From: an uncultured Acetobacteraceae bacterium
GTDB lineage: Bacteria > Pseudomonadota > Alphaproteobacteria > Acetobacterales > Acetobacteraceae
Assembly (NCBI GenBank): GCA_903839965.1
Contig: CAIMEK010000242.1
Span: 1 to 6,120, forward strand
Direction of reading: 5' to 3'
Length of the DNA stretch: 6,120 bases
The position numbers and the translations under genes were made by a program. Below the pieces are notes generated by a model, which saw only the letters and a list, made by a program, of their open reading frames with translations, had not been told where the DNA came from and did no database searches. Shown one piece after another: positions 5,393 through 6,120 of this stretch. How positions within the stretch are numbered: the first letter of the stretch is position 1; each line of letters begins with the position of its first letter.

Positions 5393-5939
5393 TCATCGCC
5401 CCAACAGCCGTACCGTCGGGTTGCTCTGCTTCGCCGCGTTCCTGGCCAGCATCCCGCTGGCCAACTGGATGATCGGCCATGTCGGCACGGTGTGCACCCC
5501 GCATGGGCCGTGCCTGCTGCCGGTGGCGCCCGGACTGATGGCGCCGTCCGGCGTCGCCACCATCGGTTTTGCTCTCGTGCTGCGCGACATGGTGCAGCGC
5601 TGCCTGGGCACGGCCTGGGGGCTGGCCGCCGTGCTCGCCGGCACGCTGGCCTCCGCTGCGCTGGCCGACCCGCATGTGGTGGCCGCCTCCGCGCTCGGCT
5701 TCCTGATCAGCGAATTTTCCGACTTTGCCGTCTACACCCCGCTACAGCGCCGCGGCCTGGTGCGCGCGGTGGTCGCTTCCTCGGCGGTGGGGCTGGTGGT
5801 CGACTCCGTGGTCTTCCTCACCGTCGCCTTCGGCAGCCTCGACTTCCTGGCCGGGCAGATCGTCGGCAAGGCCTGGGCGGTGGCGATCAGCATCCCGCTG
5901 GTGCGCCTGGCCCGCCGGCTGGCCCCCGCGCCGGCGTGA
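5376..5939 (+). CDS. VUT-family membrane protein, probable queuosine-precursor transporter
   Basis: This gene encodes a 187-aa integral inner-membrane protein of the VUT (YhhQ-like) family, members of which import 7-deazaguanine precursors of queuosine such as preQ0/preQ1. About six hydrophobic segments are visible (near 14-34, 53-70, 79-97, 100-118, 128-151 and 156-178). Family-type polar residues lie in or next to them: 'LVLRD' (67-71), 'SEFSDFAVY' (112-120) and Asp143. 'SLDFLAGQIVGK' (154-165) is also typical. It overlaps the GIY-YIG gene by 17 nt and its TGA overlaps the queA ATG (TGATG), so its translation is probably coupled on both sides. The neighbouring queA supports the queuosine role; the exact substrate is inferred. 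A GGAG 13 nt upstream is distant for a ribosome site, suggesting dependence on the upstream gene's translation. Confidence 0.87.
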   Translation: MTTSSDHRPNSRTVGLLCFAAFLASIPLANWMIGHVGTVCTPHGPCLLPVAPGLMAPSGVATIGFALVLRDMVQRCLGTAWGLAAVLAGTLASAALADPHVVAASALGFLISEFSDFAVYTPLQRRGLVRAVVASSAVGLVVDSVVFLTVAFGSLDFLAGQIVGKAWAVAISIPLVRLARRLAPAPA

Positions 5940-6120
5940 TGCAGGCCAGCGACTTCGATTTTTTCCTCCCGCCGGACCGCATCGCCCAGCATCCCGCCCG
6001 GCCACGCGACGCCGCGCGCCTGCTGCACATCGCCGACGCTCTTCACGACCGCGCGGTGCGCGACCTGCCCGGGCTGCTGCGCGCCGGCGACATCCTGGTG
6101 GCCAACGACACCGCCGTCAT
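5939..6120 (+). CDS. queA: S-adenosylmethionine:tRNA ribosyltransferase-isomerase QueA, N-terminal part
   Basis: The first 60 codons are present and the gene runs off the right edge. QueA transfers the ribosyl part of S-adenosylmethionine to preQ1 already inserted at position 34 of tRNA(Asp, Asn, His, Tyr), giving epoxyqueuosine, the penultimate step of queuosine synthesis. The start 'MQASDFDFFLPPDRIAQHPA' followed by 'RDAARLL' (23-30) and 'RDLPGLLRAGDILVANDT' (41-58) matches the conserved QueA N-terminus, which usually reads 'SDFDFxLPxxxIAQxP' and 'DLLVxNDT'. The ATG at 5939 shares two bases with the VUT stop codon (TGATG), indicating translational coupling. Confidence 0.95.
   Translation, partial: MQASDFDFFLPPDRIAQHPARPRDAARLLHIADALHDRAVRDLPGLLRAGDILVANDTAV

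Overview
This is a high-GC window (line 3241-3300 is 73% G+C by hand count) from an alphaproteobacterium, most likely of the Rhodospirillales/Acetobacteraceae type. The clearest evidence is a circularly permuted two-piece tmRNA gene, an alpha-type SspB adaptor, a flavin-dependent ThyX, a class I fumarase and a CATGCCCGGG-type palindromic repeat. The lineage below class is an inference.

Left edge (1 to about 730): a mosaic of gene fragments with lower G+C (about 47-50% in hand-counted lines). It holds the 5' end of an IS630-family transposase gene (minus strand), the C-terminal half of a radical SAM protein that lacks its iron-sulfur motif, and about 115 bp with no recognisable gene. The fragments join a truncated homing-endonuclease-repeat gene (612-1031, minus), which sits 4 bp behind thyX. 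This looks like an accessory site damaged by insertion and deletion.

Centre (1036-4583): thyX reads leftward. Diverging from it on the plus strand is the permuted ssrA gene (acceptor piece ending in CCA near 2102, coding piece starting at 2124, encoded tag ANDNEALAVAA). Next come sspB, which encodes the adaptor that hands ssrA-tagged proteins to ClpXP, and a class I fumarase starting 1 nt after the sspB stop. The tagging RNA and the adaptor that acts on its products are therefore neighbours on the same strand.

Right side (4589-6120): a small VOC (glyoxalase-fold) protein 5 nt after the fumarase, an 85-nt near-perfect inverted repeat, a 95-aa GIY-YIG nuclease whose GTG start lies 5 bp from that repeat, a VUT-family membrane protein overlapping the GIY-YIG gene by 17 nt, and the start of queA overlapping the VUT stop as TGATG. 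VUT plus queA points to queuosine: import of a precursor and a late step of tRNA modification. The plus-strand genes from sspB to queA are tightly packed and may form one or two operons, with the palindrome as the only sizeable break.

No wholly unknown system is evident. The points most worth following are the palindrome/GIY-YIG pair, the ssrA-sspB linkage and the gene-fragment mosaic at the left.
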